Positions 1 to 10,993 of a stretch of DNA of 64,000 nucleotides are shown one piece after another. The first letter of the stretch is position 1; each line of letters begins with the position of its first letter. The notes beneath the pieces were generated by a model, which was given only the letters and a program-made list of their open reading frames with translations, did no database searches and had not been told where the DNA came from. The stretch comes from Acytostelium subglobosum LB1. Taxonomy: Eukaryota; Evosea; Eumycetozoa; Acytosteliales; Acytosteliaceae. Both the position numbers and the translations under genes were made by a program. Location: assembly GCF_000787575.1 (NCBI RefSeq), contig NW_012236494.1:1-64000 (forward strand), read 5' to 3'.

Positions 1-770
1 ACACATCATATTGTGCACAAGAAGCAAAAAAGGTGACTGTGGTATGGAGAAAGAAATACGTAAGAGATAGTNACGACGGACGTTAACGTTAGTATGATGG
101 GACTTTCGATTGACTTGGTGTAACGACAGACAACGTACATTATTCCGCGTGAGATAATCTCCCCTGTATTGAACCAATGGTTGAGCATTGAACAGGAATC
201 CTTCCGTTGTTGACAAATAGCATTGCGATGGGGTTAACATGTTTCCATTTAGGCCAGAAGGAAACGAAGATGATGAAAAATTGAGCACCATTGAGCTAAA
301 TCCAGAAGTGAAATCCTTTCCAACCACAAAAAGATTCATGCTGTTTGCTTGCTTGATGGTGGCGNTATAGACTCCATTACCTGATTCAGAAGTAAGTGTC
401 AATGTGAAATCCATTCCAAGGGTGTTTGTGTTTTTTGATGACCAGAATAAAATTGTCTTGTCATTGTCCGAGGGGTCTGAGCCATTAATTAGACCTTTTG
501 TTATTTGATTTGTTGGTGATTGATGTATTGTTAGTAGTTAGTTTAAATAGTTGGTTGCGATCTCTCCTATTCCTGACTGATGTTCTTACCAACTAGGTCG
601 GGTGGGAAATATGGATTCAATAGATTGTTAAACATGCCAACATAGAGGTCATTTTCAGCATCTGTCCAGAGTTTCTTCACGGTAGTATCGGATGAGTTTG
701 TGATTATTAATTCAACTTGTTTTGCAACAACAATAGAAAATAAAAATATTCTTGATATAACGATGGACGT
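1..770 (-). CDS. Partial gene, secreted/membrane-type protein, cut by the window edge
   Basis: Two exons are visible on the minus strand: about 770-590 and 494 to the window edge. They join across a 95-nt intron with donor GTAAG and acceptor AAAAG, and the frame is kept (V-G-L-I-N-G at the junction). The first exon opens with a hydrophobic stretch (SRIFLFSIVVAKQ) that looks like a signal peptide. The rest is Asn/Ser/Thr-rich, as in dictyostelid extracellular proteins. No ATG was found in this frame: the only nearby ATG (770s) sits inside a palindrome and is one base out of frame, so a sequence error or an unseen upstream exon is likely. Two N bases lie in exon 2. No family was recognised. A link to the LRR/IPT protein at 7.7-10.5 kb is possible but unproven. 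Confidence 0.45.
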
Positions 771-806
771 CCATCGGCCGAAAAAATATGTATAATATCA
801 ATAATA

Positions 807-1087
807 ATGATGAAAGAAATTATATTACTATTAATAGTATTGTTCTGGGCAGTTTCAACAATATCTGCTGATTGTCTCTCATTAATAAAAATTATTAGTA
901 TTATAAAATCAATAATATATTTAATTAAATTGTTTCCCTCTACATCCTCCTTGGCGATGAATATTCATTACATGATCCAGGACACTTTCCAAAACAAAAC
1001 AAGAATCACAATTCTGAGTTACTTCTCCAGAAATTGAAACATTTTCAAAATGAGCTCCACTCACATAATCACATCATTATTTATTAG
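807..1087 (+). CDS. Possible small secreted peptide, two exons
   Basis: The ATG at 807 begins a textbook signal peptide: MMKEI, a hydrophobic core (LLLIVLFWAV), then STISADC as a plausible cleavage region. The reading frame then degenerates unless an intron is removed. Splicing 898-980 (GTATT donor, CCAG acceptor) gives a 65-residue product whose tail is polar and rich in His, Asn and Lys and ends at the TAG at 1085-1087. The donor is weak, so this splice is a guess. The start lies only about 40 bp from the front of the minus-strand gene to its left, which would make a divergent pair. No family was recognised. It could be a chance open frame. Confidence 0.3.
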
Positions 1088-1210
1088 TTCCAGCTGACGA
1101 GAACAACTCATCAACAATAAGAATAAGTTTTTATGTATATGTCAATATAACAAGTAATAATAATAGTAGTAATAACTAAAAAAAAGAAAAAAGTAATACT
1201 TTAAATAAGA

Positions 1211-1975
1211 ATGAATCCAACTCAAGTACAACATACAGATCTGTTTTGGGGTGATGCACCAACATCAACAATAACAACAACATCATTACCAAAAGATCAA
1301 CAACCATCCAACAGTAAACAATCAGTTTATGCACAGAAGAAACAATTGAAGAGAATAGACTTGGATGATAAAGGTAGTTACATATACCTTTGTGAAGACT
1401 TTTTATCAAAGGAACAATCAGAGTCGTTATTCCAACATCTGGTGGATAATGTATTTTGGCAACAGACATCAATGGAGGGCAAGAGTGGCGAGGTGTACGC
1501 CCTGCCAAGACTTCAAGGTTGGATGTCCGAGCGACATAAGAAGGTGAAGACACTGTACCAAAAGACACCACCCGATGTATGGACCGAGCATGTCATGGCC
1601 GTCAAGCAAGCCATGGAGCAGAGCATGCCAGAGGACTGCGACTTTGACTACGTTCTTTTCAACAGGTACAGGAATGGCGATGACAAGATTGGATTCCATC
1701 GCGATGATGAGGCAGAGGGTGTCAGCGCCAAGGGCATACCAAAGTCATTCATTGGATCAATCTCAATAGGTGCCACACGAACATTTATACTGAGGAACAA
1801 TCACAAGACCAAGGACAGTGAGGGAAGGATGCGACAGGCCAAGCTGGAATTCCCAATGACCTCGGGATACTTGATCATTATGTGTGGCGAGACTCAGAAC
1901 AACTGGTACCACGCAGTACCAGCAGAGCCAGAGATCAAAGAGGCTCGCATCAATCTGACATTCAGAGTGGCCTAG
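1211..1975 (+). CDS. AlkB-family 2-oxoglutarate/Fe(II) dioxygenase (ALKBH2/3-like)
   Basis: Single-exon protein of 254 residues. AlkB enzymes use Fe(II) and 2-oxoglutarate to remove methyl groups oxidatively from nucleic-acid bases. The core is clear in the second half: a nucleotide-recognition segment (YVLFNRYRNGDDKIGFHRDD) carries the first His and Asp iron ligands (H-x-D), then SISIGATRTFILR, the distal ligand His in WYHAVPAEP, and the 2-oxoglutarate-binding arginines in RINLTFR. Length and motif spacing fit the ALKBH2/ALKBH3 group rather than the larger RNA-directed members. The first 50 residues are Thr/Gln-rich and probably disordered. An AATAAA lies about 50 bp after the stop. Whether the substrate is DNA or RNA cannot be told from sequence. 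Confidence 0.9.
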   Translation: MNPTQVQHTDLFWGDAPTSTITTTSLPKDQQPSNSKQSVYAQKKQLKRIDLDDKGSYIYLCEDFLSKEQSESLFQHLVDNVFWQQTSMEGKSGEVYALPRLQGWMSERHKKVKTLYQKTPPDVWTEHVMAVKQAMEQSMPEDCDFDYVLFNRYRNGDDKIGFHRDDEAEGVSAKGIPKSFIGSISIGATRTFILRNNHKTKDSEGRMRQAKLEFPMTSGYLIIMCGETQNNWYHAVPAEPEIKEARINLTFRVA

Positions 1976-2027
1976 TGCAGGCCCTCTCCCAATCAATCAG
2001 ATTGATCAATCACTTTTATTTTGATTA

Positions 2028-2033
2028 AATAAA
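2028..2033 (+). terminator. AATAAA polyadenylation signal of the AlkB gene
   Basis: AATAAA about 50 nt past the stop codon at 1975, in an AT-rich 3' stretch. The position suits a poly(A) signal. Confidence 0.45.
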
Positions 2034-2128
2034 GACAACAAGGAGCTTGATTGATATAGGTCAATCAATCATTTCCAAACTGATCTGAAGATTGATTGAG
2101 TGTTTATAAAAAATATTTATTGAATGGA

Positions 2129-3391
2129 TCATAGGATGCCAGAAGGTCGTTCGAACGACACTTCTTTAAGTATATTCAGGATGCCACTCTGCCGGATTGT
2201 TTCCAGTTCTTCCTCCTTCTTGACAAGTATCGATCCAGTGAAGCCAACACTGTTGATCGAGATACCCCTGCTCTGATATATCTTGCGTGGCACCATAAAC
2301 ATCCAATCGCTCGTCATGATGAAGTTGTAGCTGGCCGGGCATTGGTTGGACTGTGCGGGCTCCGTCGACAGGCCCATCATGCGTAGCAGTGACACGTATT
2401 TGGCGTGCAGATGGCTGGCTCTCGCTGGTCCATCCATCGCCTCCAATAATGCCGAGTCCAATCCTACCACTCCATTATTAAATGCCAGCTCTGGTATACT
2501 TATTGTTGTGTCACTGGTGGTGTTGGTCGATATCGTTCGTCTGATCAATGACTCCATTGGACAACTGTAGTTATGTTCGTTCTCAAAGTAAGGTAGTCGC
2601 AGTAACTGGAAGTGTTTATGTGGTTGGCTTGGTTGATTGCGAGGGTAAGAGTGAGGGCGAGGGTTAGGGCAAGGGTTAGGGCAAGGTTATGTTGTTGAGT
2701 GTGCATACCTTGCTCCACTGTTTGGTCCACAGTTGAAAAAGCATAACATGTTGCATGACTTGATACACTCCCATCTTCAAAGTGTTGAATGGATATGAAG
2801 GAAGGAAGGAATGAGTCAGTGATTTGTGTCCAACAGTTGATTGATCAAATATTCGAATGATATGTTGAATGATTGATTACATTGCAGTAAAGTCTTGATG
2901 AGTGATTGGATCGGTTTGGGCTTGGAAGTCCTTGGTGGCAATGATTGTGTGGTAGTTGGACACATTGAACTTGTTGAGTACCAAGTTGTGAGTGCCTGCC
3001 AACTCGCACACAAACAGATCCTTGTCACATGGTAGGAATGGGTCTACAAACTCCTTCTTCATCGTGACCTTCACCTCTGAGTCTGTTCCATGTGCAGGTG
3101 TCTTGTCAAAGTTGAATGGTCTATGTGCCAGCGCCTTAGCCACACTGATCATGAACTATTGAAGTGATCAATGAATGATTGAGTGATTGAGTGAGCGTTG
3201 GGTTGGTCCAATGACTGAATGACTGACTGATCATCATCCAACGCACCTACATTGACACCATTCTCTTGGATAAACATTGGAGAGGACTCGATCTTCTCGA
3301 TGGCACCTATTTGAGTGGCCCTCTCCGATACCTTCTTGATCATCTCCCACAATGCACTAGTTGTATTCTTTGCCATCATCGTTGATGACAT
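2129..3391 (-). CDS. Ap4A phosphorylase / ATP adenylyltransferase (APA1/APA2 type)
   Basis: Four exons: 3391-3251, 3155-2881, 2774-2709 and 2627-2129, giving 326 residues, close to yeast Apa1 (321). The enzyme cleaves diadenosine tetraphosphate with phosphate to ATP and ADP. Family blocks appear in order: FMISVAKALAHRP, VDPFLPCDKDLFVCEL, NKFNVSNYHTIIATKDFQ, FFNCGPNSGAS, the HIT-like catalytic motif QPHKHFQLL with its three key residues, and the C-terminal block YNFIMTSDWMFMVPR...GFTGSILVK. The active-site segment is split over two introns: the Ser codon between GPNSGA and QPHKH is made of bases from two exons, and the frame restores the motif exactly. The 81-nt intron 2708-2628 holds TTAGGG-like repeats. 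Start chosen as MSSTMMAK; an upstream in-frame extension looks like leader sequence. Confidence 0.9.
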
Positions 3392-3534
3392 CGTGTTGTA
3401 CAAGTAAGTATATATATTATCTCTTTTGATCGATTGATTGATTGATCGAAAAATGATCAAGTGTGATCCACGTGAATCATATCTTTATCACGATGTTCCG
3501 ACGACTTTTAAAGTAATAATAAGTAATAATATAT

Positions 3535-4724
3535 TTATTCTTCGTCATCTGGTTGTGACAGGAGAATGAGTATCCTTGACGTCAATCTTGATAGATCAGG
3601 TGATGTACCTGATCCAATCGTATCCAATGTAACTCTAAGTTCTTGATTTTCGTAAATCATACTCTTGACTGGATGTTTGATTGATTGATTGAATGGAATG
3701 GAATGGATGGTTAGTTCATTGTCCGCTGTACTCTGTCCACTGTCCAGACGACTGGCTGGCTTACCTCTATTAATTAAACACAAGTTCAGAATGCTATACA
3801 ATGCTTGCTTCTTCAAACCAATTGGCTTGGAAGCATCGTTCAACAGTGTGACATAAGATGGTACACCCTGTGATATGACAATTTCCTCAGCTCCTTCCTC
3901 TGTTGATTGATTGAATGATGTTAGTGGCCAGATGTCCAAAGACTCAAGTCCAAGGATGACTTACCATTCAAAGATAAGTTCTGAAGACACAATAAGGCAA
4001 AGTCGGCTCTGACCTCGTTGGTGTCATTGATCAGACTCAGTAGTGTTGGGACGAAACGAGCATCGATCACTTTGAGTTGACTGTTCTTGCTAGACAATAG
4101 ATTGCCAAGGAATAGACCAAGCTTGATCAATAGACTGTCCTGATTGGGACTAGTTACACTCTGTGCCAATATATAGTTCATGTTTTCCAGTACTATTCCA
4201 ATGACATCCAACTGTTCTAATAGTGGATAACTCTCGGCTACAGTGTAGTTGTGTTCGTGTCGTGTTAGTAACTGTCGCGTTTGTGTCCCAAGACATGATG
4301 AAGTCAACATAACATACAGTATGCGCTGATTGTCAACAGTACTTGAGTTGACTCTAACTTCTTCATTACGTAGACATCAGAATTGTCATCGTGCTTTAGT
4401 ATCTTTAGATAGTCGGACAGTGTTCGAGGTGATGATACAGTCCCTAATTATTGTCATTGTTAGTCATTCATTCAATCAATCAATCAATCAACATTGACTA
4501 CTACGACTACATCATAACATACCATTGCTATTATCATCCTCTGTAGAGTCTGATGAGAGTTCATGACTGTTTGATGTTGTATATTCGTCTGAGCTGTTGC
4601 TATTTGAGTCACCATTCTCTAGAGTCAGACCATCCTTCTCCTCCTGATTCATAAACACCAAGAATGCAGTTATAGCAGCAGCTGTACCCATTGCTATCAA
4701 TGAAGTCTTGAACAGTTTCTCCAT
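3535..4724 (-). CDS. Membrane-anchored armadillo/HEAT-like repeat protein
   Basis: Five exons: 4724-4523, 4443-4343, 4271-3965, 3899-3765 and 3668-3535, 292 residues. The N-terminus has one hydrophobic segment (LIAMGTAAAITAFLVFM) after a short basic head, consistent with a tail-out anchor as in mitochondrial or ER ARMC-type proteins. An acidic Ser/Asn/Asp linker follows. The rest is helical with Leu-rich repeats such as LLIKLGLFLGNLLSSKN and RADFALLCLQNLSLN, typical of armadillo repeats. The second exon's donor (CAA|GTACTG) is the weakest junction; the others are clear. A TATA-like run lies 25-50 bp before the ATG. The first intron carries TTGA repeats in sense, opposite to most introns here. 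Confidence 0.6.
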
Positions 4725-5246
4725 TGTTGTGTGTATATTATATTGATTGAGTGACACCTCTATATATATATATCCTTGACTCCAAGTCTAAGTAAGGTTC
4801 ACTTACTCACTCAATCAATCAAAATTGACTGATGATGCTAATGCTGAGTTGATAGATTGTGGCTGGTGCTGACTGGCTGGCTGATTGATTGATGATACTA
4901 GTATTAATGCTGATGCTAATGTTACCCGATGATATTTTATCTATCTCTACTCTATCTCTCTTTGTGTGTTCGTGAGTTGACAAGAAGTTGAAATTGAATG
5001 ACGTCCGATGTCTCACACACGTCTTTTGTTTGTTTTGAAGTTGGTCCAACGCGATGCACAACAGGTAATTACGCGTAATGAATCATTCATTGATTGATGG
5101 GAAGAGGAGATGTTAGGTAGGTAGTTTATTAATTATTAATAAAGTTATTGTTGGGGACATCCAACATCATAATGTTGTGATCGTAACTCCCAAGAATGAA
5201 TGAGAATGACAGAATGAAGATGGATGGATGTATGACAATGTTGACT
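4725..5246. other. Intergenic, 522 bp
   Basis: Lies between the start of the armadillo-like gene and the stop of the AGPS gene, both on the minus strand. It is AT-rich with TGAT repeats around 4880-4895 and 5085-5100. An open frame at 4819-5061 is Ser/Ile/Asn-rich with repeat-derived sequence and has no sign of being real. No RNA gene seen. Confidence 0.5.
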
Positions 5247-7189
5247 TTAGAGCTTTGGTTGCTTGACATTTAGGACGTCAAAGAGGAACTTCTGTTGTCC
5301 ATTGTCTTCTTCGATTGAGGGGATCAACTTCCTTGGGTTGCAGATGTTCTTGGGGTCGATGATCTCCTTGAGCTTGCGATAGATGTGCACCCATCCATTG
5401 CTGGCGTAACGGGTCATCCAGGGCACGTGCTCATAGCCGACGCCGTGGTGATGGCTGATGGCACCGCCGTGCTTCAACACAATGTCGGTCATGAGTCGCT
5501 TGCCCTCGGTGTAGGGGGTCATCTCGCGCTGGGCGTTGTGCTCCGAGGCAAAGATGAAGTAGAGGCACACTCCGTTGGAGTAGGTGTGAGAGATGTGCGC
5601 GCAGATCCACGAGGGGATGCCCTTGGAGTGGAAGTGGTCGTTGAACGCCTTCTTGGCCTCCTTCCAGAGGGGCAGCAGCGACGACCACGACACGGTGGTC
5701 TCGGCAACATCCACCCACATGTTGTTGTCGAGCAAAAAGTCGCGGATGTATGGCAGGTCATAACGCTTCTCAGCCCACGACTTGCCCGGCGACTGACCGA
5801 GGCCAAATGCGCCATTCTTGTGCAGGATGTCAAAGACGTTCTTGCGGGCAAAGTCCACCTGCTTCTTGGAGCCCTCGAAACCAATGATCGACAGACACAC
5901 CTGGTTGAAGTCGTAGGAGCGCACGTAGTGAAGGTACTGCTTGATCGTCGACGAGATGAACTCGGCCAGCGCACCCTTGCTGGGCTTGGCGGCGAAGGAG
6001 AGACGTGTCTCATCGGGGTCGTAGATACGGATCATGGTGGGCAGGACGTCCGAGCGGCGGATCTGCTCCAGCGCGTTGATCGCGTGCGTGAATGATGGGA
6101 AGAGGAAGCCGTAGTACTCCTCGGCGGGGGGGATTGGATGCACCCTCATGACGGCCTCGGTGATGATGCCCAGAGTGCCCTCTGAGCCGAGGATGATGTG
6201 TTTGTAGTTGATACCAGCGCCAGCACGTGCGCCGTTTCTCAGCTCCAGTGTGCCGGTGGGTGTGACGGTCTTGAACGAGACGGCCATGTCCTCAATGTCG
6301 CCATACTTGTCCGACTGATGGCCAGACGAGCAGGTGGCCAACCAGCCACCAAGAGTCGAGAATTCGAATGAGTCTGGGTCGTGGCCGAGGCTGACGCCCG
6401 ACTTGCGCAGCTCGCGCTCCAAGTCTGGTCCCATGATGCCAACTTGAATGCACGCGGTCATCTCGCGTCTGTCCACCCACAACACCTTGTTCATACGTCT
6501 CATGTCCACAGAGACGGTGTAGCGATCAGTGCACACTGGCTCACAAGCGCCAACAATGTTTGAGCCACCTCCATAAGGAATAACAATAACATTATACTTC
6601 TGAGCGGCCTGCATCAACTTCTCGACCTCATCATGTGATTGAGGCAAGATAATCATGTCTGGTGCATTGTTAATCTGTCCACTATATGATTGATTGATTG
6701 ATTGTTAGTTGATGTGATTGACAAACTGACAACACATTCGTTCATTCTGACTTACATTCTCAAACGAACAAGGTCACGGATACTCTTACCGTAGACATGA
6801 GTGATTCGAGCAAACTTGTCTTGTTTGATTTGGCTGACGGTGAGGAATGAGTTGAGCTCGCGAGAGAACGCTGGGTTGATGGGACGTGGATCAGCGATCT
6901 TGATGTCATCGAGTGGCATGGCGGGAGTGTGGTTGAGCTGTGTCGCCTTGCCATTTAACATCAATTCCTTTTGAATGTAGCCGAGCAATGATGGAAGTGG
7001 CACAGCGGATTGAGTGGGCGTAGTAATTGCAACCTGACCTGATGGCTTAACAGTATGAATGAACTTGCGAGTGTCTCCCCATCCATTCCACTTGATCTGC
7101 TGATAGTAATCAATTTGATGCTCTGGGAACTTTGTCAACTCTGGTCTATCACCTGTTGATGTTGTTGCTGCACTATTATTTATCTCCAT
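5247..7189 (-). CDS. eapA: Alkylglycerone-phosphate synthase (AGPS), peroxisomal ether-lipid synthesis
   Basis: Two exons (7189-6756 and 6681-5247), 622 residues. AGPS swaps the acyl chain of acyl-DHAP for a fatty alcohol, the step that makes the ether bond of plasmalogen precursors. The FAD-binding PCMH domain is plain: PYGGGSNIVG, the substrate loop GVSLGHDPDSFEFSTLGGWLATCSSG, and GAGINYKHIILGSEGTLGIIT. The C-terminal region has the conserved His-rich HGGAISHHHGVGYEH and ends IDPKNICNPRKL before a short tail. The last three residues are PKL, a PTS1-like signal; no PTS2 is obvious at the N-terminus. The 74-nt intron has CAAT repeats in sense. The symbol follows the D. discoideum gene as I remember it. 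Confidence 0.95.
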
Positions 7190-7744
7190 TATTAATATAT
7201 ATGTTTATACAAATAATAATAAGTAAGATTAAGTGGTGTGAGTATAATGAATGAATGAATGAAATTGAATGAATGAATTGGGACCATGAGACATGTCTCA
7301 TGGGAATCAAGCTGGGACCAACAAAGACAGACTAAAGTTTGTTTTGTGTTGAGATGTGGAGATGCATTCAATAATTTGAAAAAACAACATGTTTTCCAAG
7401 GTTGCGTTCAGATGACGAAAAAATCAAATATCTTGTGTTTCGAAAGGTTGAGGTCCAACCAAAATCCCATCACGCGATTCATTCACTTATTTAGTTTGTT
7501 CAACATCATCATTGTTATAATTATACATATAATAGTCATTATCTCATCGATTCATTGATGGTCTCCATCTTTAATACTCATCGTGTTTGATTAAGACTTG
7601 ACTCCACTCATTGATTGGCTCAACACTTGAAGATCAAAGATTGTGATAATCAATATATCGTCATGTTGACACATGTTGACTGACTCAATCAATCATTCAT
7701 AAAAGAGATAATGATATATTTATTCACATCGATCAATTGACCAA
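7190..7744. other. Intergenic, 555 bp, with a palindrome
   Basis: Separates the AGPS start from the stop of the LRR/IPT/EGF gene. Apart from the palindrome at 7284-7303 and GAAT repeats near 7250-7275, it holds only AT-rich sequence. The plus-strand open frame 7286-7558 has no recognisable features and starts inside the palindrome. Confidence 0.5.
7284..7303. repeat. Perfect 20-bp palindrome upstream of AGPS
   Basis: CCATGAGACATGTCTCATGG is identical to its own reverse complement. It sits about 95 bp before the AGPS start codon (7189), a promoter distance in this compact genome. It could be a dimeric regulator site or a cruciform. No known dictyostelid motif was recognised. Confidence 0.5.
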
Positions 7745-10507
7745 TCACTCAAAGTCAAAGAACTTGTCATTGTTGGGGAATAACTTGTAGCGGTAGACGT
7801 AGAGGAGGACGATTAGGACGATGATGACGGCGAGACATGCAAGTGGGACGAAGATGAAGAGTGACCAATCTTTGATGGAGGAGAAGGATTGACAGGCATT
7901 GGCGAATGGCGAGTCGGTGACACTGAGCTGCATGGTCATCTTACAATAGTTGCAGTAAGGGTATTGGATTGTGAACACGGTAGTGTTGTAGCTGTCCGAT
8001 GTCATTGACTTGATGGCGTAGGTGTAGGCAACAGTTGAGTACAGGCCACCAGACAGGTTGACGTGGAGTGCCGAGCGACCCTGTGCAATGCGCACGTACT
8101 CGGGACCACTTCCCAAGAACCTGTTGTCCTTGTACACGAATCGGTCGCAGTCCCTCTCAGCAGAGGACGACGTGGACAGCTCGTAGTCAACAGACAGCGT
8201 GTTCAAAGTTGATTGATACGTGTAATCAAACAAGTTGAACTCGTAGTTGAAGACAGAGTTGATGGACGAGTCTGCGTCTGAACTGTTGGTCGATGTTGGC
8301 ACGATGATCACATTGCCAATCCTCTGTTGGACGGTGTCGTTCGTGTAGACGTTGACCAAGTATGGGTTGCCAGCGTCTGTTATCCAGATTGGATGTACTA
8401 TACGTACTACTTCCTGGTACTGATTCATCTCTTTGATGGTGACCATTGATATACCAAACAACTCTGTCCTTGTCTGGAATGATAACAATGTAGATACATT
8501 CATATGATTGACTTGTACTCCACTACCAACAGGAGGAGAGTCACATCTATCTCCACCATATCCATCATCACAAGCACATTCCCTCTTCACTTCATCATAC
8601 TCTCCATTATCATGACATGACATCAATGATGTATCAGCTCCATTATCTAATATTTGTTTGAATGATTGAGTAAGTGAGTGACTGGAATGGTTCCATCCAG
8701 TGAGTGATACCTAAACTTACAGATATAGATTAGACGTGTTGAGAGGTATTGGAAGCTTCCAACTTGGATGAATACTGAGGCTACGATGTTTGGTGTACGG
8801 AAGTCTGCTGACATGGAACATATTATCTCATTGGAGTTGACAGAGATAATTGAACATGGCTCGTTGAATACCAATACCTTTGTAGCATTAACTGGATTAC
8901 CTCCATAATATCCCTTGAACACAAACTTATACGGAGCATCCTTTACATTGTTGAACTTGATCTCATCACTTCCATTGATGCCAGCGGCAAACACAATTGG
9001 ATAAACTAATGATTGAATGAATAGTAAGTGAGTGATGGGCAGTTGGATGGATGGATGAGTGATTGATGGATACATACTATGCTTGATATTGATTGGTACT
9101 ATATCACTTTGATTGTTGGATAGTATTAGGATGTCTGTTTGTCCAAGTGGTAGAATGTCCGTGTGACAGATTATTGTTGACTCGGTGATTGAGTCGATGT
9201 GACATCTTGATGAATCATCGATTGTAATGTTATATCCATCAGTACCTTCTGATGTATTAAACAAACCAATCAATGTAAATTCATATCCCTTATTATTCTG
9301 AGTATATGTCACATTATCAATTGTAGTCTCATCATTAATAATTGTCAAACCATTAATTGGTGATGGGTCCTTGTTCTCCATGGTACTAATATGGTTCATG
9401 AACAACTCACTTGTATATATATTGCACTACATTAGTACTATGGTTGATGGAATTATTCCAACCAAGTAGGTACTTACACTTTCTTGTAACTTGTTGAGTT
9501 TAGGAATGTGATGAACTTGTTTCCCTCTCCATCCACCTTCCTATTTGTTGGCAATTTTGGAAGTAAGTATGATTGATTGATTGGTTGAGTATGCCAGACA
9601 TGTTAACTTACAATGAAGTGATGGATGTTGAGTCAAAGATGAGGGTATAGTTTCCACGGATGGTGTTTATGACCAAGTTGTCAAGCTTTGGGAAGTTGGA
9701 ACCATCAATCTTATATTCACCAGGTGTCAATGTAATTGATGCAGTTGACAAGTTGTTATAAGTCACATTGTTCACCTCCAATGTTATTGGTGTCTGGATT
9801 GAACTATTATTTGATGTTAGATAATGACTTTAAAGTATATCATGTTAACTCAACTTACAAGTCAGTTAGATTGGAGTTAAACAATGACACTGGAACAGAT
9901 GTGATTGGACAATTTCCAAGGTTAACCAGAGTAAGATTGGGTGAGGAAAATGATGATGGAACTGCAATCACTGATGGATCATTCATTATCCTAAATTGTT
10001 TGATTGAATGAGTAAGTGAACGAATCACTGGCGGGGCCAAGTGATGTCAATAGTGGACTTACTGGAGATAAGCTAAAGACTTCTGGACTGAGAGAAGGTT
10101 GACAAGATTGATGTTTTGATTTAGTGGCTGAGCTGTTTGATTGAATGAGAAGTGCACCAAGTAGGGTAGAGAGAATGTTGACATTGGTAATGGATTCTCT
10201 GGTGTATCAATGCTAACATTATACACTCTAATCGCTTGAATATGAAGTGTCTTATTGATTGGAATACAATCAATTGCTTCATTGGCACATGGATGTGTCG
10301 AATTGAATGGGTATCCAAGTTGATATTGACTAATTATCCATTTGATAGTTGTACCTAAACATTATTAAAATATATGTCAATTAATTTGATGGATTATTGA
10401 TTGATGGAATAATTCCACTTACTCTCTGCTGGTTCCAAAAAGTTATCATTTATTTGTGATCTTACAATCACAACTAATAATAATAAGATATAAAATCGAT
10501 TGATCAT
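7745..10507 (-). CDS. LRR / IPT-TIG / EGF-like single-pass surface protein
   Basis: Eight exons: 10507-10423, 10354-10063, 9990-9859, 9803-9612, 9540-9478, 9385-9078, 9005-8721 and 8646-7745, 752 residues. All junctions use GTAAG/GTATG donors and keep frame. A signal peptide (FYILLLLVVIVRS) is followed by a leucine-rich region (NLTLVNLGNCPITSVPVSLF), a beta-rich Asn-glycosylated region with an E-set/IPT-like module (FVFKGYYGGNPVNATKV), an EGF-like module (CHDNGEYDEVKRECACDDGY ending in RC), a juxtamembrane domain, one TM helix (LFIFVPLACLAVIIVLIVLL) and a 20-residue tail. This matches the dictyostelid ComC/Tgr-like set of cell-surface proteins used in adhesion and signalling. The exact subfamily is not known. 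Confidence 0.8.
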
Positions 10508-10993
10508 ATTTACAAAAATATATGTATATTAGTTATAACTATATATGTACAAAGAATGAATGATTGATTGAGATTGAGATTGATTGATTGATCCCCTCTC
10601 TAATCACCATCATCATCATTAAGATAAAGTTGTTTAATGAGTTCCATCAACCCTAGGGTCAATCACTCACATCATCAATACATATATATCCTTAAGGGTA
10701 TAATTGATTATGTATCTGTATTGTTGTAACACATCAAAACAGAGATGTGTGTTCCATGCCTTTGGAGGCTTGGGGTGTGTGAACTGATTGATTGATTAAC
10801 ATTGTGTGTTGTATGTGTATGTGTGTGATTGATAGGGTGAGTGTGTGAATGAGTGAATGAGATCAAAGTCGGATGGATAGGCAATGCCCAAAGATGGAAG
10901 GTGAGTGATCTTACTCACTCACTATCTATTATAATTTATTTATACAATGTTATGGAATGATGGATGGATGAGGCCAGCTACTGAACTACCGAA
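10508..10993. other. Intergenic, 486 bp
   Basis: Between the start of the surface protein and the stop of the poly-Q protein. AT-rich, with TGAT repeats at 10560-10595 and 10780-10795 and a GTGTGT run near 10805-10850. No gene or structured RNA was recognised. Confidence 0.5.

Noticed and set aside
5385-6095. Plus-strand open frame of 236 codons opposite AGPS
   Set aside because: Antisense shadow of GC-biased AGPS codons; the AGPS protein is unmistakable.
7286-7558. 90-codon plus-strand frame between AGPS and the LRR/IPT/EGF gene
   Set aside because: Starts inside a palindrome, poor codon use, ends in repetitive Ile-rich sequence.
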